From Cycas panzhihuaensis (lineage: Eukaryota; Cycadophyta), in contig CM041465.1 in the NCBI GenBank assembly GCA_023213395.1, positions 76,205,741 to 76,269,740 on the forward strand: DNA of 64,000 bases. Reading direction: 5' to 3'. Under the pieces are notes generated by a model. That model had not been told where the DNA came from. It worked only from the letters and a program-made list of their open reading frames with translations, and ran no database searches. The position numbers were made by a program, and so were the translations under genes. This document shows, piece after piece, positions 22,455-32,942 of the stretch (its first letter is position 1; each line of letters opens with the position of its first letter).

Positions 22455-25400
22455 ATGACTATGAAGGTCTTATCCTAGAACATAAGGGGCCTTAATGCCC
22501 CATCAAAGCAGAGACTGGTAAAGGAAATGAGGATAAGGACATGCGTGAATATAGTTCTTTTGTAGGAGACACAACTAGATCAGATTAAGGAAAGAGAGAT
22601 GCTCAACAAGATCTAGATGAGGGGAGAAGGGAGGATGGCCACGGGATTAACGAGCTTTGGGGGGTTGGTCTCCCTATGGAACCCAAATAGGTGGAAAGGT
22701 TATGAGGTGGTCAAAAGTGAACATTTTATAACCTTATATTTGGTATGTATGCAGACTAACAGGGCATGCCAGATCACTAATATATATGCCCCCACAACAA
22801 TAGAGGGTAGGAAGAGTTTATAGGAAAGGTTGGTGGAGGCACATAAAGACTGGGAAGGCCAATGGCTAGTTGTTGGGGACTTTAATACGCCTCTAAACCC
22901 AGAGGAGAAGAAAGGGAGGTAAGAAGGGTGGTTTAGGAGCGTGTCAGATTTTAGAGAGTTTTTATAATCGAGTGGTCTAATGGATGTCTCCCTCAGGGGA
23001 GCCAGGTATACTTGGTCTAATAGGCGTTTGGGACATAATCACATTCAGTGTAGGTTAGATAGAATGCTAACCAATTACGAATGGTCTTGCCAATATGAGG
23101 GAATTAAACTAGAGGCTCTCCCGAAAACTAGATCAGACCATTCCCTGCTAGTTCTAGAGGGGTCCTTCCCAGGTAAACATGGGGGAGGCCCTTTCGTTTT
23201 GAACTTATATGGTAGAAGCATCCCGATCTTAGGGAGAGGATCAGTGAGTGGTGGGGAATTTTGATATCTAGATGCATTATGTTCAAGTTTTTGAAGAAGC
23301 GAAACTAGATTAAACAACAAATTAAAATTTGGAATAAGGAGCTCTTTAGGAATATTTTTGAAGACAAAGGTTCCCTACTGGTGGAGCTAAAAAGATCAAG
23401 GAAAGGATTCAACTTGAGGGAGGGAAGAACTCTAGACTTGGATTAATCTAAATAATTTACCACTAGTAAACTAGAAGAGGTGCTGACTAGGGAGGAACTC
23501 CACTAGAAATAGAAATCCAGGGAGCTATAGATAAGGGACGGGGATAGAAATACTAAGTTCTTCTATTTGTCTACCTTGAAGCATAGGGCCCACAATAGGA
23601 TTAAAAAACTACAAAGTAAGGACAGGGTCTTGATCAAGTTGGAGGATCAGTTTGGAGGAATTACGTTAGACTACTTTAAGGAGTTATATGCAGAACTTGG
23701 ATGTTAGGATCCTAATCTAAGGGCTAGCCTCATGTAATATATTCTGAATGTCATCTCTGAAGTTCAAAACAACAAACTGATAGAACCTTTCTCTCAGGAT
23801 GAAGTTGAGAAAGCCTTATTTAAAATGGGAAGGGATAAGGCCTTGGGGCCGGATGGTTTCCCTCCCAGTTTCTTTCAGGAATATTGGGATATTATCAAGG
23901 ATGATTTAATTTTGGAGCTAAATGAATTTTTTCACAGTAGGACAATTCTAAAAGAAAGGCATGCCACCTTTCTGGTCTTGATTCAGAAGAAGGAGGGAGC
24001 AGATGTAATGGAAGATTTTAGACCAATTAGCCTCTACAATATAAAATATAAAATTCTAGCTAAAGTGTTAGCGAACTACATCAAGGAGTGCCTTCTGGCC
24101 ATCATCTCTCCAAATTAGGATGGATTTGTTAAGGGCAAATAAATTACAGATGGTATTATTACAGTTCACAAAATAATTCACCCGACTTCTCACAAGAAGG
24201 AGGCAGGTATGATAATAAAAATAGATATGTCCAAGGCCTATAATTGAGTGGCATGGGACTGTTTGTTAGACTATTTAAAATCATTTGGTTTTGGGGAGAT
24301 TTGGAGGGAATGGATGAGATGCTGCATATCTAGGGTTTTATTTTTGGTGATTCTAAATGGGAGGTCGACATCTTTCTTTCCCGGTTATAGGGGTTTAAGA
24401 CAAGGAGACCCCCTCTCACCCTTCCTCTTCATAATTATGGAAAAATTGTTAGGGAGGACTATAATGGAAGCTTAGAGGCTAGGGTGTATATTAGGAATGA
24501 AGCCATCCTCCAACTTAGATAATATTGTCCATCACTAGTTTGTTGACGATAACATCTTTCTAAGTAGGGCTTCCCTATTGAGGCTTGGGCCTTGAAAGTT
24601 GATCTCCAGGCATATGAGAGGGCTACTAATCAAAGAATTAACTTCGATAAGAGTTCAGTTTTCTTCATCAGTACATCAGACAGGCTGTAGAGAAGGATTA
24701 GCAGGGTTTTAGAGATCTCCAGTAGACCCCTTCTCGCCTCATATCTAGGGATGCCACTTTTTGTGGGTAAGATGGTTAAGAACCTGTGGGACCCCATCGT
24801 GGGTAGGTTTAACAAGAAGTTGGCTAGTTGGAAAGGGGCACTTCTAAGCTGGGCTGGGAAAATTTAGCTTGTGGTGGCCTCTCTTCAAAGTATTCCAATC
24901 TACCAAATGTCCTTATTTAAGATGTCAGCTAAGGTTATCTCTATCCTTGAGGGCATTATGAAGAGATTTCTATGGTTTGGGGCTAAAGATAAAAACAAAT
25001 TCCATCTAGTATCTTGGGAGAAGGTATGCAAGCCCAAGTGGATAGGTGGACTTAATGTTAGAAGGTTGGGACTCTTCAACAGAGCCCTCCTAGCTAAGAC
25101 GGGGTGGAGACTAACCAAAGAGATAGGTTTGGTGTGGGGGAAAATTATAGCCAGGAAATATTTAGGGGATAAACATTTCTTGAAGGACGAGGAGTGTAGT
25201 TCCTCAAGATCCCCCATTTGGAAAGCTATTTGGTCTACACAGTCCATCTTGCATAAAGGAATGCGATGGAAACTTAGGGATGGAGAAAGTATAAGGTTTT
25301 AGGAAGACAAGTGGTGCAGTCCATCTAGGTTAGAGGAGACACCAGATATTGGTAACTTGAAGAGGGCTTGTGAGAACACTTATGGAATTTTAGTCAAGTA

Positions 25401-26670
25401 TTATTGGGAGGGGCAAGGCAAGAACAGGCAATGGAGATCATTTGAGGAGTTGCAAGGTTTCGAGGAGGAGATTCAAAGTGTGAAGGGGGTATTAAAAAAC
25501 TAGTATATCCCTTAGTAGACTTATTCCAACACATTAGTATGGTCCCTTTTATCTTTAGGCTCATACACAGTTAAAGACAGATATAACTTGATGATGATTA
25601 GAGAAGGATGGGCTCAGAATGACATGCTGGCTGGGGTTTGGAAGTTGGGGCTTCTCTCGAAAATTGCAGCTTTTTGGTGGATTTATCTTCAAAACAAAAT
25701 TCCAATAATGGATAACCTCCTGAAGTGGGGTTTTTATATGGTGAACATGTGCAAATTATGTAAGGTGGAAGCTGAGACTTTGGACCACCTCAGTATACAT
25801 TATCCCTATTCTCGGGGAATCTGGGGTGATTTCTGGTTGAGGCTAGGTTTAGAATGGGTTTCCCCTAAAACACTGAAAGACCAATGGTCTACATGGGAAC
25901 CTCCGTTTAAGAGTAAAATGCTAGGTAGATTCTGGAAGATGATTCTCTCGGTAGGTACTTGGTACATTTGGAAGGAGTGTAATAGGAGAAATTTTTAGGG
26001 TAAAGAGATGGATAGCTTTAAACTGTTCAGTGAGATCGGGAAAGGCATTCTAGAGATGTTAGTCCCCCCAAAGGAGGACAGGATCCCTAAGGTGGAAGAA
26101 GGCATCCTTAATGCATGGGGAATTGGCTATCTGAAGGGTGGTAGCGAGAAGAGGAGAGTAACCAGATGGAACCCACCAGAAGTAACCTAGGAAAAAATTA
26201 ACTTTTATGGTGTCGTTAAAGGAAACCCCGAAGAGGAAGGAGAGGGAGGTCTTTGTAGGGATCATATGGGGATAGTGAAATGGGATTTTCTAGAGTATTT
26301 AGGTATCCAATCAAATCAAAGAGCAGAGGTACAGGTTATGCAAAGGGCGGTAACTATGCTAGATGAGGAGGAGGTACAGAAAGTGATTCTAGAAATTAAT
26401 TCCTTGTACGTGATCAAGTGCTTAAGGGGGGAGGTAGAGCTAGGTTGGAACAATACAGAGATTACTAGGGATACATAAGATGTCCTGAGCTCCAAGTTGA
26501 GTGTTCAGATCCAGCATACCTATAGGGAAAGGGATTCGACAGTGGGTTGGTTGGTAAACTAGGTTGTGTTAAAGAAAAGAACCAAGGTCTGGAAGGAGAA
26601 CTTCCCAGAGGAGCTTCTGAGTCTAGTTAGGATTGAAGCACATATTAGGGGAGCAGATAGGGGAGGTTAA
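22455..26670 (+). pseudogene. LINE ORF2: endonuclease, RT, zf-RVT, RNase H (degenerate)
   Basis: Begins MTMKVLSXNIRGLNA, the AP-endonuclease start with Trp of SWNIRGLN read as stop. The endonuclease continues with TNIYAPT, VVGDFNTPLNP (about 22870-22902) and TRSDHSLL (about 23127-23150). RT: KALGPDGFPPSFFQEYW (23843-23893), LIQKKEGADVMEDFRPISL, GLRQGDPLSPFLFI (24388-24429) and catalytic FVDD (24539-24550). zf-RVT: LGLLSKIAAFWWIYLQNKIP with CKLC (about 25645-25770). The C-terminal RNase H-like block starts FYGVVKGNPEEEGEGG (about 26203) and has QRAEVQVMQRAV. Known plant L1s carry this RNase H. Multiple stops make it dead. Confidence 0.92.
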
Positions 26671-26809
26671 GAGGACTCTTCATTAATCTGGGTTAGACCA
26701 TGGGCCTGTCATGGTCATCTTACCTAAGCCGATGGGCTATGATGTATAAGGTTTGGGGACCTAGTTAAAACCCCTTCTAATATTATTTTACCTTATCAAA
26801 AAAAAAAAG
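26671..26809 (+). other. LINE 3' UTR and poly(A) tail
   Basis: Short 3' untranslated region ending TTACCTTATC and an A11 run at 26798-26808, the mark of target-primed reverse transcription. Confidence 0.85.
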
Positions 26810-26825
26810 GATGAAATTTGATGAG
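26810..26825 (+). repeat. LINE target-site duplication, right copy
   Basis: GATGAAATTTGATGAG, identical to 20312-20327. The Copia-2 leader resumes after it. Confidence 0.92.
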
Positions 26826-27324
26826 ATTTATCTTAAAATGATCTTAAGATATAAATCTATCAGATCCCTAAATAAAAATTTCATATTTTTAGCTTATAAT
26901 TAAAGGATTTCATTGCGAAAAGTGCCTTAAGTCACTTATCCATAAATTTTACCCTTTTATTTCAACTAAAACTCGTTATTACAGGCTGAATCTAAAGCTA
27001 CTCTAGAAGACAAAAATGATCTTGTATAAAAGGTGACCATTCATGACAAATTTCATCAAAATCTAAGATGATCAAATTTTTCATAAAATTATAGGCCTTT
27101 AATTCTTCTGGGAATGTTCTGATAACCAAACGGCTTTAAAAACCTACATTTTCCACCTATGAAATTCTATACACATAGGAAAAGTAGAAACATACAAAGT
27201 ACTATAATTATAAGCTCTCAAAATATTAAAAATGACGAGTGCACTCTTAATACTTCATATTGAAGGTGAAGGAGAGGTAAAATTACTCCATGCAAGTGGA
27301 ATGGAGTAAATAGATCCCCTTCTA
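26826..27324 (-). other. Copia-2 untranslated leader, 5' part
   Basis: AT-rich stretch between the LINE and the Copia-2 primer-binding site. No gene or domain was seen. Confidence 0.6.
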
Positions 27325-27650
27325 GCTCTAATTCCACATGAAGGAATGATGGATCTCGGGAATAAATCACTCACATACACACAATGGCAATGGAGAATGA
27401 AAAAGAGATAAAATAACATATGAGAGTTAAGCTTGGAGATGAGGATGAATAATGACTCCCCCCTTAAGATTTTGCCTTTTATTATTGATGGTGAGCATTA
27501 GGGTTAGGATTTTCCTGCCTAATGACATGAACCCAAAATTATATCTAAATGCACATAAAATACATTTCATTAAGAGACTAATGCTAACAATATATCCTAA
27601 GGTCATATAATTAATCTACATAAATGACCTTGATACATTAACCTCTTTCA
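27325..27650 (-). repeat. Copia-2 primer-binding site and 5' LTR
   Basis: The LTR is 27339-27650 in plus coordinates; on the sense strand it runs from TGAAAGAGG to CCTTCA. The primer-binding site (27325-27336) reads TGGAATTAGAGC on the minus strand against the consensus TGGTATCAGAGC for initiator-Met tRNA, two mismatches. The pairing with 13641-13954 fixes the element limits. Confidence 0.83.
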
Positions 27651-27945
27651 CTTTGGCTTCATTCTCTTCTATTATTCCTAATCAACAAGTAACCTCTTCT
27701 TCTATTGTACCTCATGGAGGCTCACCCCCAACTAGGCCTATTCACGGAAGTACCTTTCCTCTAGTTTAACACTGCTTTTCACAGGTTTTATGCTGACCTC
27801 TAGGGACAAATACAATTGTTCCTCCTATTACTAGTTTTTCATTGGCTACTTCTTCAACTTTACCTATACACAACTCATGCATTGATGCTTCCCCATCATT
27901 CTCTCACTCTTATTTCTTTAAGACATAGTTAAATAGGCATGAGAG
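27651..27945 (+). pseudogene. Gypsy-1 linker between protease and RT, isolated segment
   Basis: Short piece of Gypsy-1 left between Copia-2 and Copia-3. The plus-strand frame gives a Ser/Pro/His-rich linker (for example SSSIVPHGGSPPTRPIHGST) with stops. It rejoins the frame after Copia-3, where RNILLYQHIDLELDGEDID begins at 32947, showing that the copia cut one continuous coding region. Confidence 0.7.
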
Positions 27946-28434
27946 TGTTGAAAATACAAGGTCCCAACCCTTTAACTACCACCAAGATCTATTACATTCT
28001 TACAAGTAGTTACAGAAATTAAAACTTAAAATTACATGTAAGTTCTAAAATCAGAGATTATACAATAACATGAAAATGAGAGCTAAACATCACAGTACAT
28101 TATATTATATTACAACATAATAAGAAAAGCCCTAAAATAGGCTACATGAGAGGAACATCCAAGACCTAAATCTCAACCATAGAATCTAGGATATTTGTAT
28201 CAAACGACCCTAATTCTCTTTACATTTTAATATGTTTTATATGGCTAATTTTTTAGGTCGGGGGCTATCGTCCCTGAACCCCCACCTAGTGGGGGGCATT
28301 CCATAACCCCCACACCCCCCGGCCAAGGGGGCCTCTCGCCCTCCTTGGAACTCCTCGAGAAAGATTAGGGAGGGAAACCATGCCAAAAACATGCCATAAT
28401 TTTAGCCCCATAATTGATGTTATAATATCCAACA
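27946..28434 (-). repeat. Copia-3 3' LTR (489 bp)
   Basis: Pairs with 32477-32942. It is longer because of an extra C-rich segment (about 28290-28320). The LTR edges are set by TG...CA and by the GAGAG duplication at its left. Confidence 0.94.
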
Positions 28435-28445
28435 ATCTCCACCTT
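28435..28445 (-). promoter_or_regulatory. Copia-3 polypurine tract
   Basis: On the minus strand reads AAGGTGGAGAT directly before the LTR start TGTTGG; it would prime plus-strand DNA synthesis. Confidence 0.85.
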
Positions 28446-28454
28446 GACAACAAT

Positions 28455-30190
28455 TACCCGACACCTTTCTTAGACTCTTCATCATCTTTTTTGCAAGCTA
28501 AGAGAAGTCAAACACCATTTGAACTTCTCTATTGGTATTGATTTTGTGAATATATTAGTATAATTCTGATTGGTGTGAATCTTCTCAAGTGCCACTCCAC
28601 CTACTTCCACAACCTGTCTAACGGAATGGTACTTAAGAGTAATATGCTTTGTTCTACTGCGATAAGCTAGATTCTTGGCTAAGTAAATGGCACTTCGACT
28701 GTCACAAAATACCTTTACATTTTCCTATCTCCTTCCAAGTTCAACTAATAGACCCTGTAACCAGATTGGTTCTTTACAAGCATGTGTTACAGTAACATAT
28801 TCAGCTTCCATGGTTGGTAGTATAATTGTGCCCTACAATTTGGACATCCAACTAACTGGACCATTTACAAGAATAAAAACATAACTTGAAGTAGACCTTC
28901 TTTTATCTAAATCTCTTGCAAAGTTTAAATCGACATATCCACAAACCTGATTATCTATACCTCCAAAGGTGATGCGGTAGTCACTCGTGCCTCTCAAATA
29001 CTGAAGCACCCATTTCACTGTAGCTTAATGTTCCTTTCCTGGATTTGCCATAAACCTGCTAACTACACTGACTGCATGTGAAATATCAGGTCTTGTACAT
29101 ACCATGGCATACATCAAACTTCCTACTACACTGGCATAAAGCACATGAGACATATAAGCCTTTTCTTCTTCACTACTAGGACTCATATTCAAAGAAAGCT
29201 TGAAGTGGGAAGCCAATGGGATACTCACTGGTTTCATATTTGCCATACCAAACCTGGTTAGTACATTCTCTACATATTTCTACTATGATAACCACAGCTT
29301 ATAATTTTTCCTGTCTCTATATATATCCATAACTAAGATTTATTTTGTAGCTCCTAGATCCTTCATATCAAAAGTCCTAGCCAATTGAGCCTTTAACTTA
29401 TTGATTTCTTCCATGCTCTTGCTTACAACCAGCATGTCATCAACATATAACACTAAGATAATGAATAAGCCACTGTCTATAAATTTAAAGTAAATACAAT
29501 GATCATACTCACTTCTTTTAAAATTTCAGCTCTCCATGAAGGCATCAAACTTCTTATACCACTGCTTGGGTGATTGCTTCAGGCCATACAATGATTTCCT
29601 GAGCCTGCAAACAAGTCTTTTCTTACCATCTTATACAAACCCTTCTGGTTGATCCATGTAAATCTCCTCATCTAAATCTCCATGTAGAAAAGTTATTTTT
29701 ACATCTAACTGCTCCAACTCTAAGTCGAGAGAAGCTACCAATGCTAATAACACTCGAATTGAAATAAGTTTAACAACTGGTGAAAAGATCTCATGAAAGT
29801 CAATACCTACTTTTTATGTAAAACCTTTAGCCACCAGTCTTGCCCTATATTTATCAATATTTCCATCAACATCTATTTTCTTTTCAAAAACCCACCTGCA
29901 ACTAATAGTCTTCCTACTATATGGAAGTTCTACCAAGTCCCATGAATTATTTTTCTTTAAAGCATCTAACTCTTCCTGCATAGCCTTTATCCACTTCTCA
30001 CCATGGATATCATCTACTACTTCCTAATAACATGTGGGCTTACCATCATTAGAAACTAAAGTAATAGAAATAGAAGTGTTGTACCTGTCAAGTGGATGAC
30101 TAACTTGTGTAGATCTTCTAACTGTTGGCAGAGGAGTGTCCACATACTCTTGTGAATCTGATGTTAATTCATATTCAGAAAGATCTTTAT
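28455..30190 (-). pseudogene. Copia-3 reverse transcriptase and RNase H (degenerate)
   Basis: Sense reading begins HGEKWIKAMQEELDALKKNN and WDLVELPYSRKTISCRWVFE, then QLDVKITFLHGDLDEEIYM, YGLKQSPKQWYKKF and catalytic YVDD (29436-29447, minus). The C-terminal RT part is open at 29025-29246 (YASVVGSLMYAMVCTRPDIS). RNase H follows with CGYVDLNFARDLDKRRSTS, PTMEAEYVTVTHACKE, FCDSRSAIYLAKN and NIFTKSIPIEKF. Relatively few stops. Confidence 0.93.
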
Positions 30191-31230
30191 ACTCTTATGA
30201 TTCCATAGATGGTTGCAATTGAAACTTGACTTGTTGATGTTCAACTTGTTGCTCCTGTTTCATTTTAACTTCTCCACTGTTTGATTTTACAAACAGAGGT
30301 TCATCAAATATGACATCTCTGTTAATGGTGATTTTATGGGTAGTAGGATCCCACAACCTATATCCCTTTACACCATCCTTATCACCATAACCAACAAAGA
30401 TATATCTCTTGGATTTTGGGTCTAACTTTAAACGTTTACTTTTGTCAGTCCATGCATAAGCATCACAACCAAAAACTTTTAAATTTGAATAATCACATAG
30501 ATGTCCAGTCCATACCTCTTCAGGAATATTGCAATCTATTGCAAGTGATAGTGACCTATTTACCAGATAGCAAGTTGTTTGAATAGCTTCTGCCCACAAG
30601 CCCTGCTCTACTCTTGCATTACTTAACATGCTTCTTGCTCTTTCCAAGAGTGTCCTATTCATGCGCTCAGCAATGCTATTTTCTTACGAAGTATAGTTAG
30701 TGGTCTTGTGTCTTTCGATCCCAGCTTCTCTACAATAGTTCTCAAATTCCAAAGAGTCAAACTCACCTCCATTGTTAGTTCTTAAACATTTGATTGTCTT
30801 ACCAGTATTATTCTTAACTAGAGCCTTGAATTGCTTAAACACACTAAACACTTCAGATTTCCTTTTCAAAAAATAGACCCATACCTTCCGGGAGTAATCA
30901 TCTATAAATGTGACAAAATATATTGATCCTCCACAAGATATTTTAGGGACTGGTCCCCATACATCTGAATGTATGTAATCCAGAACGCCTTTACTAGTGT
31001 GACTCCCTACTTTAAACCTGAGTCTATACTATTTTCCAAAAACATAATGTTTACAAAAATCTAAGTCTAAAAGCTGCAAGTTAGGAAGCAACTTATGGTT
31101 TATCAGCACCTTAAGTCCTTTCTCACTCATGTGCCCAAGTCTCTGATGCCATAGCTGAGGAAGATCTTCTACAGTCTTTGATGTTGTAGCTGCTTGGCTA
31201 ACATCTATACTTCCCACTAAAATGTAAAGA
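30191..31230 (-). pseudogene. Copia-3 integrase (degenerate)
   Basis: Sense order: GAG-pre-integrase LWHQRLGHMSEKGLKVL (in 31029-31217), then YFVTFIDDYSRKVWVYFLK with the first Asp, CLRTNNGGEFDSLEF where the second catalytic Asp reads Asn, a stop at about 30685, then SIAERMNRTLLERARSML with the Glu. A 155-codon open stretch (30195-30662) carries LKVFGCDAYAWTDKSKR and RYIFVGYGDKDGVKGYRLWD, typical of copia integrase C-termini. The Asn substitution alone would abolish strand transfer. Confidence 0.92.
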
Positions 31231-31487
31231 TTTCATTTCTTTAAGGCTTTCATAATAACTAAGGCGCTCTTTGACACCTTTAGGACTCCTTCATGACCTA
31301 TATACTTAAAACCACCTGAATCTAATTCACCCAAGGAAATCAGATTCCTTTTCAAATCAGGTACATGTTTAACCTCAGTTAATGTTCTAACTACCCCATC
31401 GAACATCTTAATTCAGATGTTACTAATGCCCATTATCTTATAAGAAACTTTGTTTCCTATAATCACATCACCACCATCAAGAGGTTG

Positions 31488-32404
31488 CTATGATAAGAAA
31501 TAACTCTTGTGTGGACACATGTGGTGCAAAGCACCTAAATCTAATAACAAGTCATGGTGATAATGAGAAATATTATAAGCGACCAAGACATCATCATCCA
31601 TACCTTGATTTGACTCCACCTGATTTGCTTCCTTGGTAGGATCTTCCTTTTTCTGGAACTCTTTCCTTTTGTAACAATCCTTCTTGAGGTGACCAGTCTT
31701 ATTACAATGCCAACACCTAAGCTTACTTTTTTTGCTCTTTGACATGGACCTTGATGTATCCCTAGAGTTTTGTCCTCTCTCAAATGTTCTACCCCTTACT
31801 GTCATGGCTTCTGGTGTGGAGGTTTCAAGACTAAACTTCCTCCGCAATTCTTCCATTAGCAAAGCTCTCACAACAGAATCATATTCTAATTCATCTGTAG
31901 TGCTAAAACTAATTGAGGTGATAATATTATCCCAGGATTCAGGTAATGAGCATAATAGGGTAACAGCCTTGTCCTCATCCTTAATTTTAACATTGATACT
32001 AGTCAATTGATAAATAAGAGTATTAAAAATATTTAAATGGTCAGCAATTTTTTTACCTTCATCTGTAATGAGTATAGTTGCCTCTTCAGGTAGATTCGAT
32101 TCGTTATTGATTTGGTCATATACAGGCCTTCCAACTAGGTCCATAATCTTGTTGCTGTCTGCTCCCCTGCGGTGTTAAATAAAACTTCATCCACCAAGCA
32201 CAATCGTATTGTGCTAAGTGCCTTTTTATCTAAATCATCCTATTCATCATCGTCCATCCCTGCGGGTTTTTTTGATTTGCCTACAAGGGCTTTTTACAAA
32301 CCCTACTGTACAAGAATATCATACGCTTTTAGCTTCTACAACTCGAAGTTGTTCTTGCCATTGAATTTCTCCACCTCGAACTTTGCACCTACTAGTTTTT
32401 CCAT
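31488..32404 (-). pseudogene. Copia-3 gag and protease start (degenerate)
   Basis: The probable Gag start is ATG at 32404-32402 (MEKLVGAKFEVEKFNGKNNF), in the usual F-G-x-N-x context. The first third has stops. From 32144 it is open for 218 codons: ADHLNIFNTLIYQL, VTLLCSLPESWDN, a perfect zinc knuckle CWHCNKTGHLKKDC (about 31669-31710), and the protease start DLLLDLGALHHMCPHKSYF, where D-S-G-A reads D-L-G-A. The protease continues to about 31240 with further breaks. Confidence 0.92.
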
Positions 32405-32460
32405 TTGGTGTAGAAAAGTCAACACCAAAACCTTCACAAACTCACTGCAAGAAACAAGAG

Positions 32461-32474
32461 TGGCTCTGATACCA
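32461..32474 (-). promoter_or_regulatory. Copia-3 primer-binding site (initiator-Met tRNA)
   Basis: Minus strand TGGTATCAGAGCCA, a perfect match to the plant initiator-Met tRNA site, two bases from the 5' LTR end. Confidence 0.92.
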
Positions 32475-32476
32475 CT

Positions 32477-32942
32477 TGTTGAGAATACAAGGTCCCAACC
32501 CTTTAACTGCCACCAAGATCTATTGCATTTTTACAACTAGTTACAGAAATCAAAACTTAAAATTACATACAAGTTTTAAAATCAGAGATTATATAATAAC
32601 ATGAAAATGAAAGCCAAACATCATAGTACATTGCATTACATTACAACATAATAAGAAAATCCCTAAAATGGGCTATATGAGAGGAACATCCAAGTCCTAA
32701 ATCTCAATCGTAGAATCTAGGGTATTTGTATCGAATGACCTTGATTCTCTTTACATTTTAATATGCTTTACATGGCTAATTTTTTGGGTCGGCGGCTATC
32801 ACCCCTGAACCGCCACCTGGCACCCCCCAACCAAGGGGGGCTCTCGCCCCCCTTGGAACCCCTTGAGAAAGATTAGGGGGGGAAACTGTGCTGAAAACAT
32901 GCCATAATTTTAGCCCTATAATTGTTGTCATAATATCCAACA
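32477..32942 (-). repeat. Copia-3 5' LTR (466 bp)
   Basis: Sense start TGTTGGATATTATGAC, sense end GTATTCTCAACA. It includes the GC-rich hairpin at 32831-32856. The right edge is set by GAGAG at 32943-32947. Confidence 0.94.
32831..32856 (-). other. GC-rich perfect hairpin inside Copia-3 LTR
   Basis: CCAAGGGGGG, loop CTCTCG, CCCCCCTTGG: a 10-bp perfect stem with a 6-base loop, about 90-110 bases into the LTR on the sense strand. A two-mismatch version is in the other LTR (28323-28348) and a weaker one in the solo LTR near 3178-3200. Confidence 0.85.

Larger units (their letters stand above)
20328..26809 (+). mobile_element. L1-clade LINE, full length, degenerate
   Basis: Non-LTR retrotransposon of about 6.5 kb. 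It has a GC-richer 5' UTR (20328-20866), ORF1, ORF2 with endonuclease, RT, zf-RVT and RNase H regions, a short 3' UTR and a poly(A) tail (26798-26808). Identical 16-bp target duplications flank it, showing target-primed insertion into the Copia-2 leader. It reaches from ORF1 to poly(A), so it is not the usual 5'-truncated copy. Confidence 0.93.
13641..27650 (-). mobile_element. Copia-2, Ty1/copia element (minus) carrying a LINE
   Basis: Two similar 312-314-bp LTRs (13641-13954 and 27339-27650) enclose a minus-strand copia element. In sense order it has leader, gag, protease, integrase, RT and RNase H. A full L1 LINE (20328-26809) sits in the leader, so the element itself is about 7.5 kb. It splits the Gypsy-1 gag-protease-RT region. 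The flanks CTCTT (13636-13640) and CTTTG (27651-27655) are at best an eroded 5-bp target duplication. Confidence 0.9.
27946..32942 (-). mobile_element. Copia-3, complete Ty1/copia element (minus), TSD GAGAG
   Basis: Complete minus-strand copia element of 4997 bp. LTRs at 27946-28434 and 32477-32942 both have TG...CA ends (TGTTG...CCAACA), and the 5-bp target duplication GAGAG is identical at 27941-27945 and 32943-32947. Primer-binding site, polypurine tract and all copia domains are present. The two LTRs differ at roughly 8-9 percent by eye over their alignable 345 bp, mostly transitions. It is the best preserved element here, with a 218-codon gag ORF, but its pol has stops. Confidence 0.95.

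Noticed and set aside
32172-32540. 122-codon plus-strand ORF
   Set aside because: Antisense to the Copia-3 gag start, primer-binding site and LTR; shadow.
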